Source: DATJZH01 sp035499215
Lineage (GTDB): Bacteria; Actinomycetota; Actinomycetes; Streptosporangiales; Streptosporangiaceae
DNA: 11,003 bases
NCBI GenBank assembly: GCA_035499215.1
Contig: DATJZH010000315.1
Location: forward strand, 1-11,003
Reading direction: 5' to 3'
The notes under the pieces were generated by a model, which was not told the origin of the DNA, did no database searches, and worked only from the letters and a program-made list of their open reading frames with translations. How positions within the stretch are numbered: the first letter of the stretch is position 1; each line of letters begins with the position of its first letter. Of the stretch, positions 5,325-11,003 are shown piece after piece. A program made the position numbers and the translations under genes.

Positions 5325-6599
5325 GTGGCCCTTGTCGTGCAGAAGTACGGTGGATCCTCGGTCGCTGACGCTGACGGGATCAAGCGTGTCGCCCAGCGTA
5401 TCGTGGCGACCCGAAAGGCCGGTCATGCCGTGGTCGTGGTGGTATCGGCCATGGGTGATTCCACCGACGAGCTCCTGGATCTGGCTAACCGGGTGAGCCC
5501 GCTGCCGCCAGGCCGCGAGCTCGACATGCTGCTGACCGCCGGCGAGCGCATTTCGATGGCGCTGCTGGCAATGGCCATCGCCAATCTCGGCCTGGAGGCC
5601 CGGTCCTTCACCGGCTCGCAGGCAGGTGTCATCACCGACTCGTCGCACGGCAAGGCCCGCATCATCGACGTGACACCCGGCCGGATCCGCCTCGCGCTCG
5701 GCGAGGGCGCGATCCCGATCGTCGCCGGATTCCAGGGTGTGTCGCAGACCAGCAAGGACATCACTACTCTCGGCCGCGGCGGGTCCGACACCACGGCGGT
5801 TGCGCTCGCGGCCGCGCTCGCGGCGGATTCGTGCGAGATCTACACCGATGTCGACGGGGTCTTCACCGCGGACCCGCGCATCGTGGCTGCCGCGCGGCGG
5901 ATCCCGCGCATCTCCTACGAGGAGATGCTCGAGATGGCGGCCTGCGGCGCCAAGGTGCTGATGCTCCGCTGCGTGGAATACGCGCGGCGGTACGGCATCC
6001 CGATCCACGTTCGCTCGTCGTTCAGCAGCAGCGAAGGCACCTGGGTGACCGATGCCGTGCGCGACACGGAGGGCCAGATGGAGCAGGCAATCATTTCCGG
6101 CGTCGCGCATGACCGGAGCGAGGCGAAGATCACCGTCGTGGGCGTGCCGGACAAGGTCGGCGAGGCGGCGAGGATCTTCCGGACGCTCGCGGGCGCGGCG
6201 ATCAACATCGACATGATCGTGCAGAACGTCTCGGCCGCCGCAACCGGCCGCACCGATATCTCGTTCACGCTGCCGCGCGAGGACGGCCACGGGGCCATGG
6301 CCGCGCTGCGTGCCCGGCAAGATGAGGTGGGGTTCGACTCGCTCCTCTACAACGACCGGATCGGCAAGGTCTCGGTCGTCGGCGCGGGGATGCGCTCGCA
6401 CCCGGGGGTCACCGCCACTTTCTTCGGCGCGCTGGCGGAGGCCGGGGTGAACATCGAGATGATCTCCACGTCGGAGATCCGGATCTCGGTGGTGGTGGAC
6501 GAGAACGACGTCGCCGAGGCCGTGCAGGCCGCGCACCAGGCTTTCAGCCTGGGCAGCGGCGAAGACCAGGCCGTCGTCTACGGGGGGACGGGCCGGTGA
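5325..6599 (+). CDS. lysC: Aspartate kinase (aspartokinase), alpha subunit/full-length
   Basis: Phosphorylates L-aspartate with ATP, the first step towards lysine, diaminopimelate, threonine and methionine. The 424 residues match the actinobacterial class with an N-terminal kinase domain and C-terminal tandem ACT domains. Visible motifs are KYGGSS (7-12) at the N-terminus, TAGERISMALLAMA, a GRGGSDTTAVALAAAL substrate/ATP segment and YTDVDGVFTADPR. The ACT domains begin near residue 265 (AKITVVGVPDKVGEAA) and in the KVSVVGAGMRSHPGV region. By hand comparison with the Corynebacterium glutamicum enzyme, the positions I match to its feedback residues S301, T308 and T311 are S303, T310 and S313, consistent with normal end-product control. 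GTG 5325 is chosen for its strong Shine-Dalgarno and the MALVVQKYGG start. The stop overlaps the asd start by 4 nt (GTGA), implying coupled translation. Confidence 0.97.
   Translation: MALVVQKYGGSSVADADGIKRVAQRIVATRKAGHAVVVVVSAMGDSTDELLDLANRVSPLPPGRELDMLLTAGERISMALLAMAIANLGLEARSFTGSQAGVITDSSHGKARIIDVTPGRIRLALGEGAIPIVAGFQGVSQTSKDITTLGRGGSDTTAVALAAALAADSCEIYTDVDGVFTADPRIVAAARRIPRISYEEMLEMAACGAKVLMLRCVEYARRYGIPIHVRSSFSSSEGTWVTDAVRDTEGQMEQAIISGVAHDRSEAKITVVGVPDKVGEAARIFRTLAGAAINIDMIVQNVSAAATGRTDISFTLPREDGHGAMAALRARQDEVGFDSLLYNDRIGKVSVVGAGMRSHPGVTATFFGALAEAGVNIEMISTSEIRISVVVDENDVAEAVQAAHQAFSLGSGEDQAVVYGGTGR
6068..6599 (+). other. Internal start for the aspartokinase beta (ACT regulatory) subunit
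   Basis: Inside lysC, GGAGGG (6068-6073) lies 4 nt before an in-frame ATG at 6078 (Met252). Translation from there would give a 173-residue protein, MEQAIISGVAHDRSEAK onwards, containing just the two ACT domains. In C. glutamicum and Bacillus subtilis the same gene makes such a beta subunit from an internal start, giving an alpha2-beta2 enzyme regulated by lysine or lysine plus threonine. The conserved methionine position and the good ribosome binding site support the same here, but expression is inferred. Confidence 0.6.
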
Positions 6600-7675
6600 G
6601 CGCCAGGCCCGTGCTCGCGATCGTCGGCGCCACCGGTGCTGTCGGCACCGTCATGCGCGACATCGTCTCGACCAGGGCTGCTGTCTGGGGCGAGATAAGG
6701 CTGGTCGCATCGGCCCGGTCAGCAGGCAGGGTACTGCGGGTCCGCGGCGACGAGGTCGAGGTCCGCGAGCTGGCGCCCGAGGTCTTCGATGACGTCGACC
6801 TGGCAATGTTCGACGTGCCCGACGAGGTATCCGCCCGCTGGGCGCCGGCCGCGGCTGACCGCGGCGTGGTCGTGATCGACAAGTCCGGCGCTTTCCGGCT
6901 GGACCCCGCGGTTCCCCTGGTCGTGCCCGAGGTCAATCCCGATCAGGCGCACCGCCGCCCGAAGGGCATCATCGCCGTCCCGAACTGCACCACCCTGTCG
7001 CTGATCGTGGCCGTGGCCGCGCTGCACCGCGCGTTCGGACTGCGCGAGATGACCGCCGCGTCGTATCAGGCCGCGTCCGGCGCGGGACAGGGCGGCACGG
7101 ACTCGCTTTACGACCAGCTTGCCAAGCTGGCCGGCAACCGGTCGGTCGGCCAGCGCGCCGGTGACGTGCGGAGCGCAGTCGGGGATTTCGGGCCGTTCCC
7201 GGCGCCGCTAGCGCTCAACGTCATTCCCTGGGCCGGGTCACTGCGCGACCAGGGCTGGTCGTCAGAGGAACTGAAGATCCGGGACGAGACTCGCAAGATC
7301 CTCGGCATGCCGGACCTGCGGGTGTCCGCCACCTGCGTCCGCGTCCCTGTCGTCACGGGCCATTCCGTTGCCCTGCACGCGGTCTTCGAGCGGGAGGTCT
7401 CCGGGCAGCAGGCACGGCAGGTGCTCAGCGCGGCTCCCGGCGTGGTGCTGGCCGACGATCCCGAGCGCGGGGAGTACCCGACGCCCGCGGATGTTGTCGG
7501 CACGGATCCGACCTGGGTAGGCCGGGTCCGGCAGAGCCTGGACGACCCGCGGGCGCTCGAGCTTTTCGTCTGCGGTGACAATCTGCGCAAGGGCGCTGCC
7601 CTCAATGCGGCCCAGATCGCCGAGCTGCTCGTGCCGGAGCTCGCCGCCCGCGGGCCGGGGCAGAAAGCCTCCTGA
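6596..7675 (+). CDS. asd: Aspartate-semialdehyde dehydrogenase
   Basis: Reduces aspartyl phosphate made by LysC to aspartate semialdehyde using NADPH; this is the branch point for lysine/diaminopimelate and for homoserine-derived amino acids. The 359-residue product has the nucleotide-binding loop GATGAVG (11-17) and a DKSGAFR phosphate/substrate segment. The catalytic cysteine is C131 in PNCTT, followed by SYQAASGAGQGG. The catalytic histidine is H256 in VVTGHSVALH, and GDNLRKGAALNAAQIAE closes the conserved C-terminus. Length and motifs are normal for the family. The GTG start overlaps the lysC stop (GTGA), and a G-rich stretch about 9 nt upstream, within lysC, can serve as ribosome binding site. 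It forms a two-gene operon with lysC and probably ends the long plus-strand block. Confidence 0.97.
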   Translation: MSARPVLAIVGATGAVGTVMRDIVSTRAAVWGEIRLVASARSAGRVLRVRGDEVEVRELAPEVFDDVDLAMFDVPDEVSARWAPAAADRGVVVIDKSGAFRLDPAVPLVVPEVNPDQAHRRPKGIIAVPNCTTLSLIVAVAALHRAFGLREMTAASYQAASGAGQGGTDSLYDQLAKLAGNRSVGQRAGDVRSAVGDFGPFPAPLALNVIPWAGSLRDQGWSSEELKIRDETRKILGMPDLRVSATCVRVPVVTGHSVALHAVFEREVSGQQARQVLSAAPGVVLADDPERGEYPTPADVVGTDPTWVGRVRQSLDDPRALELFVCGDNLRKGAALNAAQIAELLVPELAARGPGQKAS

Positions 7676-7676
7676 C

Positions 7677-7692
7677 CCGCCTGGCCAGGCGG
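7677..7692 (+). terminator. Perfect 16-bp palindrome after asd, possible terminator
   Basis: CCGCCTGGCCAGGCGG begins one base after the asd stop codon and can form a 6-bp GC-only stem with a GGCC loop. No T-run follows, so it is not a classic intrinsic terminator. Stem-only terminators are proposed for actinobacteria. It could also stabilise the 3' end of the mRNA or be a protein site. Its position at the end of the lysC-asd operon is the main argument for termination. Confidence 0.4.
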
Positions 7693-7825
7693 TCCGGATG
7701 GCGCCGGGGCAGACGCGCGGCCGCGGTCGCGCCTGGCTTCGCTGGCCGCCGCCGCATTCCCGGCGGGGAACCGGCGGTCCTGACGGCGGAGTGCCCGGTC
7801 GGGCGGGCACGGACAGAATGGCTCC

Positions 7826-9580
7826 ATGACGAACATCACGCCTCGCTCGTCCCAGCCCCGGTCCCAGTCCCCATCCCAGTGCCAGTGCCAGCCGCGGCCC
7901 GTGCGGGATGTGGCAGACGCCTACGTCGTTTCGCTGGCCGAGCTCAATCCGCTGATCGGCACCAGCCTGGGACTGCGGCCCGGCGAGGATCGGCTGCCCG
8001 ATCTGTCGCCAGCCGGCCAGCAGGCTCAAGATGGTCTTGCCCGCGCGACGCTGGCCGAGCTGGACTCGGTCGAGCGCGATCATCGCAGCGCTGCCGCGGC
8101 GGCCGACGGGGACGAGCGCCGGTGCGGCAGGCTGCTGCGCGAGCGCCTTGCGGCCGGCCTGGCCATGAGCAGCGCCGGGGAAAGCCTGCGCGCCGTGTCG
8201 AACCTCCTCGGGCCGGTGCAGCGGGTCCGCGGCATCTTCCCGATCATGCCGGCCGACACCGAGCAGGACTGGGCCGTCATCGCCAGGCGGATGGCTCGGG
8301 TGCCGCAAGCTCTGGCCGGCTACCGCGCATCGCTGGCGGAAGGCGCCCGGCGCGGTCTGCTCGCCGCGCCGCGCCAGGTGCGGACCGTCGCCGGGCAGCT
8401 GCTGGAATGGACAGCTGCCGCCGGCGGACGCGGCTGGTTCGCCGACTTCGCCGGGAGCGCTGACGTGCCGCAGGCGCTGCGCGCGGACCTGGACGAGGCA
8501 GCGGCGGCTGCCTCGTCCGCCGTCGGCGAACTGCGGCGCTGGCTGACCGCCGACTATCTGCCGCGGGCGGACGGAACTCCGGACGGGGTCGGCGATGAGC
8601 GCTACCGTGCCTCGGCGCGCTACTGGACCGGGGCTGACGTCGACCCGGCCGAGGCCTACGAGTGGGGCTGGTCGCAGTACCGGCTGCTGCTCGCGGAGAT
8701 GCGCGCCGAGGGGCAGCGGGTGCTTCCCGGCGCGACCGTTGCGCAGGCCATGCGGCACCTCGACGCCCACAGCGAAGTGATCAACGGGACCGAGCAGATC
8801 CGGCTGCGGCTGCAGCTGCTCATGGACGAGGCGATCGCCGATCTCGATGGCACGCACTTTGACCTGGCGGAGCCGATCCGGCGGGTCGAGGCGCGCATCG
8901 CCCCGGCGGGCAGCGCCGCCGCGCCGTACTACACCGGGCCGTCCCGGGACTTCGCCCGGCCCGGCCGGACCTGGCTGCCCACCCTCGGCCACACCAGCTT
9001 CCCGCTGTGGAACCTGATCAGCACCTGGTACCACGAGGGCGTCCCCGGCCATCACCTGCAGCTGGCGCAGTGGATGTACCTGTCCAGCCAGCTATCGCTG
9101 TACCAGGCCAGCGTCGGCGGTGTGAGCGCATGCAGCGAGGGCTGGGCGCTGTATGCCGAGCGGCTGATGGATGAGCTGGGCTACCTGTCGCCGCCCGGTG
9201 CCCGGCTCGGCTACCTGGATGCCCAGATCATGCGCGCGATCAGGGTCGTGATCGACATCGGGATGCACCTGGAGCTGCGGGTTCCCGCCGACTCGCCGGT
9301 TGCCCCTGGCGAGAAGTGGACGCCGGAGCTGGCACGGGAGTTCTTCAGCGCGCACAGCGCGCGTTCGGGCCAGTTCATCGACAGCGAGATAACGCGCTAC
9401 CTGAGCGCACCCGGCCAGGCCATAACGTACAAGCTCGGCGAGCGGGCCTGGCTTGCCGGGCGCGCCGCCGCCCGCGCGGCCCGGCGCGGCGACTTCGACC
9501 TGAAGGCGTGGCATATGGCCGCGCTGTCGCTCGGCTCCCTCGGACTTGATGACCTCACCGAGGAACTGGCGTCCTTGTGA
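7826..9580 (+). CDS. DUF885 family zinc metallopeptidase
   Basis: A 584-residue protein with the signature of DUF885 peptidases: HEGVPGHH (403-410), the zinc-binding HExxxGH-like motif, followed by EGWALYAERLMDELG (E438 is the likely third ligand) and a helix-rich C-terminus with MRAIRVVIDIGMHLE. Some bacterial members have been linked to peptide hydrolysis, but the substrate here is unknown. No signal peptide or membrane segment is visible, so it is probably cytoplasmic. Family-like sequence begins at VRDVADAYVVSLAELNP (residue 26). Residues 1-25 are a Gln/Ser/Pro/Arg/Cys-rich stretch encoded by short repeats. ATG 7826 has no Shine-Dalgarno and lies 6 nt after a CAGAAT sequence, so leaderless expression is possible. 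GTG 7901 is an alternative start and also lacks a ribosome binding site. It is separated from asd by 150 bp and appears to be its own unit. Confidence 0.9.
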   Translation: MTNITPRSSQPRSQSPSQCQCQPRPVRDVADAYVVSLAELNPLIGTSLGLRPGEDRLPDLSPAGQQAQDGLARATLAELDSVERDHRSAAAAADGDERRCGRLLRERLAAGLAMSSAGESLRAVSNLLGPVQRVRGIFPIMPADTEQDWAVIARRMARVPQALAGYRASLAEGARRGLLAAPRQVRTVAGQLLEWTAAAGGRGWFADFAGSADVPQALRADLDEAAAAASSAVGELRRWLTADYLPRADGTPDGVGDERYRASARYWTGADVDPAEAYEWGWSQYRLLLAEMRAEGQRVLPGATVAQAMRHLDAHSEVINGTEQIRLRLQLLMDEAIADLDGTHFDLAEPIRRVEARIAPAGSAAAPYYTGPSRDFARPGRTWLPTLGHTSFPLWNLISTWYHEGVPGHHLQLAQWMYLSSQLSLYQASVGGVSACSEGWALYAERLMDELGYLSPPGARLGYLDAQIMRAIRVVIDIGMHLELRVPADSPVAPGEKWTPELAREFFSAHSARSGQFIDSEITRYLSAPGQAITYKLGERAWLAGRAAARAARRGDFDLKAWHMAALSLGSLGLDDLTEELASL

Positions 9581-9642
9581 GGCGACCACGCTATCACGGG
9601 GGGAGCATGCCAGCGTCCGATCACGCGTCCGATGCTGCCGCT

Positions 9643-9663
9643 GCCCGCGGCCGGTCGCCGGGC
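9643..9663. terminator. Weak inverted repeat between convergent genes
   Basis: GCCCG (9643-9647) and CGGGC (9659-9663) can pair, with further imperfect pairing inside (CGGC with GCCG). It lies between the 3' ends of the DUF885 gene and the convergent monooxygenase-like gene, where a bidirectional terminator would be expected. There is no T-run, and GC-rich DNA gives such repeats by chance. Confidence 0.2.
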
Positions 9664-9679
9664 ACTCGAGGCGACGCCG

Positions 9680-10009
9680 CTAGGCCAGGGACGGCGCGAC
9701 TTCTGCCATCCTCGACCAGCCGTCGCCGGGCACTTCCACGTTGATGATCTCCGGGGTCTCCGCTACGACATCCGGCAACCAGGACATGGCGGTCTTGAAG
9801 TGGTCGGAGTTCACATGAGCCACACCGGCATCGCCGTCACGGAACGCCTCGACCAGCACAAACTGATCGGCGTTCTCGACGCTTCTGGACCTCTCGAAGA
9901 AGATGTTGCCCGGCTCGCTCCGGGTCGCCTGAGTGAAGTCATCGACTAGCGCGAGCCACTCGCCGCTCCGCTCGGGCCTGACGGTCCACTTGACGACGAT
10001 GAAGATCAT
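9680..10009 (-). CDS. Antibiotic biosynthesis monooxygenase (ABM)-fold protein, putative quinol monooxygenase
   Basis: A 109-residue single-domain protein of the ABM/YgiN type, a dimeric ferredoxin-like alpha/beta fold. It opens with the beta strand IFIVVKWTVRPERSGEWLAL and a helix, then SEPGNIFFERSRSVENADQF. A VLVEAFRDGDAGVAHVNSDH segment with the characteristic His and helix HFKTAMSWLP follows, and it ends with a final strand PEIINVEVPG. Members include cofactor-free quinone or quinol monooxygenases and many uncharacterised small stress proteins; substrate cannot be told from sequence. The start ATG 10009 is well supported by GAGGAGG 5 nt upstream. The gene converges with the DUF885 gene and diverges from the GH25 lysozyme, with no obvious pathway partner. 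No targeting signal is visible. Confidence 0.88.
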   Translation of the reverse strand: MIFIVVKWTVRPERSGEWLALVDDFTQATRSEPGNIFFERSRSVENADQFVLVEAFRDGDAGVAHVNSDHFKTAMSWLPDVVAETPEIINVEVPGDGWSRMAEVAPSLA

Positions 10010-10340
10010 GGTTGCCTCCTCGGCTTCAGCTGCGGCAACGCGGCTGCGCAGGCTTCTGGTGGTTCATCCCCATTTTGCCAAAAGGGCAGCCCGCGGCGAC
10101 GGGGACGGCCGCGGGCCAGCGCGCTCGCCGGTGAGGTCGCTGGACAGCACAGCAAAGAATGCGCCGCAGGGTGATAAAGAATGCACAGAGCGCTGATTAC
10201 GGATCTCCGGGTCGTGGTTATGTAAGCCTGGCACGTCGTTGCGCTGGTAGATCGTCCGCCCGCTCGCCGCGGACGGGACTCTCAGGACGAACGTTCCGCG
10301 CGGGGCATCAGCGTGGCGCGGTCGGGAACCGGGGGGACCG
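10010..10340. promoter_or_regulatory. Divergent intergenic region between the ABM-fold gene and GH25 lysozyme
   Basis: This 331-base region holds no gene I can support and must contain both promoters. It is locally AT-richer between about 10150 and 10225. Visible elements are a small inverted repeat TTTTGCCAAAA (10073-10083), a 9-bp direct repeat (10154-10184), and a possible plus-strand -10 box TATGTA (10219-10224) with no clear -35. If that box is used, the lysozyme mRNA would have a leader of about 110 nt. I looked for the ydaO/c-di-AMP riboswitch that often precedes cell-wall hydrolases in actinobacteria and did not find its conserved blocks. Confidence 0.45.
10154..10184 (+). repeat. Paired 9-bp direct repeat AAAGAATGC upstream of the lysozyme gene
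   Basis: AAAGAATGC occurs at 10154-10162 and again at 10176-10184. Start-to-start distance is 22 bp, about two helical turns, so both copies face the same side of the DNA. Such A-rich 9-mers are unlikely by chance in DNA of this GC content. A regulator operator is the natural guess; no known site is recognised. Confidence 0.5.
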
Positions 10341-11003
10341 TTGATCCGATGGGTGTCCAGGTGGTGCCGGATAGCCGCCCGGTGCGCGCGAGGAGCCGCG
10401 GCGGTGGCCGCGGGCTGCGGTCTCATGGCCGGCTTCGGCGCCGGCGAGCTGAGCATCAGTCCCGTGGCCGCCGCCACCGCGACGCCTGGCCTTGATGTCA
10501 GCGATCACCAGCCCTGGATCGACTGGAGCGCGGTGAGGTCCGGCGGGGCGCAGTTCGCCTACGTCAAGGCAACCGAGGGCAACGGGTCCGTCAATCCCGA
10601 CTTCGCGTCGCAGTACGACGGGGCATATGAGTCCGGACTGATCCGCGGTGCCTACCACTTCGCGCTGCCCGGCGATTCCAGCGGCGCGGCACAGGCCAGC
10701 TACTTCGTAGCCAACGGCGGCGGCTGGAGCGCTGACGGCCGGACCCTGCCAGGGGCTCTGGACCTCGAGCCGAACCCTTACGGTGCCAGCTGCTACCGGC
10801 TCAGCCAGAGCGCGATGGTATCGTGGATCGCCAGCTTCGACCGCACCTACCACGCCCTCACCTCACGCTGGCCGGTCATCTACACAACCGGAAGCTGGTG
10901 GGCGACGTGCACAGGCAGCTACCGCGGATTCGCGCGTGCGGACCCGCTCTGGGTCGCAAGCTATACCGGCGCGCCGGGCGCGCTGCCGGCCGGCTGGGGC
11001 TTC
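10341..11003 (+). CDS. Secreted GH25 (Chalaropsis-type) lysozyme, 3' end outside window
   Basis: Cleaves the N-acetylmuramic acid to N-acetylglucosamine bond of peptidoglycan. The 221 codons seen contain GH25 landmarks: GLDVSDHQPWIDW (D52), FAYVKATEGN, GAYHFALPG, the catalytic DLE motif at D141-E143 in ALDLEPNPYG, YTTGSWW and LWVASYTGAPG. An export signal precedes them: an Arg-rich n-region (residues 2-17), a hydrophobic Ala/Gly stretch (18-35) and a likely cleavage after the PVAAA segment near residue 45. I chose TTG 10341 because it supplies a complete signal peptide and follows GGGGGGA by 3 nt. GTG 10353 is a shorter alternative without a ribosome binding site. No ATG start exists in frame ahead of the signal region. 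Residues AAGC (23-26) weakly resemble a lipobox, but the hydrophobic stretch continues past it, favouring ordinary secretion. Confidence 0.87.
   Translation, partial: MIRWVSRWCRIAARCARGAAAVAAGCGLMAGFGAGELSISPVAAATATPGLDVSDHQPWIDWSAVRSGGAQFAYVKATEGNGSVNPDFASQYDGAYESGLIRGAYHFALPGDSSGAAQASYFVANGGGWSADGRTLPGALDLEPNPYGASCYRLSQSAMVSWIASFDRTYHALTSRWPVIYTTGSWWATCTGSYRGFARADPLWVASYTGAPGALPAGWGF

Noticed and set aside
4656..6536. A 626-residue open frame on the minus strand opposite DUF5063 and lysC
   Set aside because: Antisense to two well-recognised genes; composition is Arg/His/Gly/Asp-rich with no domain. Long antisense frames are expected when sense codons end in G or C.
7262..9055. A 597-residue open frame on the minus strand opposite asd and the DUF885 gene
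   Set aside because: Shadow of two real genes crossing their intergenic gap; no motif or ribosome binding site.
9613..9633. Direct repeat GCGTCCGAT, 12 bp apart, after the DUF885 gene
   Set aside because: Short and GC-rich, located between convergent genes with no expected regulatory role; probably chance.
10010..10340. ydaO (c-di-AMP) riboswitch ahead of the lysozyme
   Set aside because: Checked because cell-wall hydrolases in actinobacteria often carry it, but its conserved blocks are not present.

Overview
The window is high-GC DNA from an actinobacterium (Actinomycetota, probably a Streptomyces- or Streptosporangiales-like actinomycete). The evidence is very GC-rich third codon positions, GTG and TTG starts, and the gene order SRP RNA - dnaX - ybaB/ebfC - recR - DUF5063 - lysC - asd, which I recall as characteristic of actinomycetes. 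I cannot name a species.

Left edge (1-1004): the minus strand carries what looks like a cut-off piece of a GNAT acetyltransferase, a small four-helix DoxX-like membrane protein, about 400 bases with no gene I can support, and a tRNA-Ser(GGA).

Core (1187-7692): the plus strand is a dense block. The small bacterial SRP RNA sits 28 nt ahead of dnaX (DNA polymerase III gamma/tau, clamp loader). Then come ybaB/ebfC (nucleoid-associated protein), recR (recombination mediator) and a DUF5063 protein of unknown role. They are followed by lysC and asd, whose coding regions overlap by 4 nt and which make aspartate semialdehyde for lysine, diaminopimelate, threonine and methionine. lysC has a good internal ribosome binding site for a separate beta (ACT) subunit.

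Right side (7826-11003): a DUF885 metallopeptidase with an odd repetitive N-terminus, a convergent small antibiotic-biosynthesis-monooxygenase-fold protein on the minus strand, a 331-base divergent intergenic region with a spaced 9-bp direct repeat, and a secreted GH25 lysozyme (cut by the window edge) that starts with TTG.

Most of the window is ordinary conserved housekeeping DNA. I see no CRISPR array, insertion sequence, phage module or clear new system. The points worth a second look are small-scale: the decayed-looking left edge next to a tRNA, the SRP RNA-dnaX proximity, the lysC translation signals, the DUF885 N-terminus and the repeat ahead of the lysozyme.
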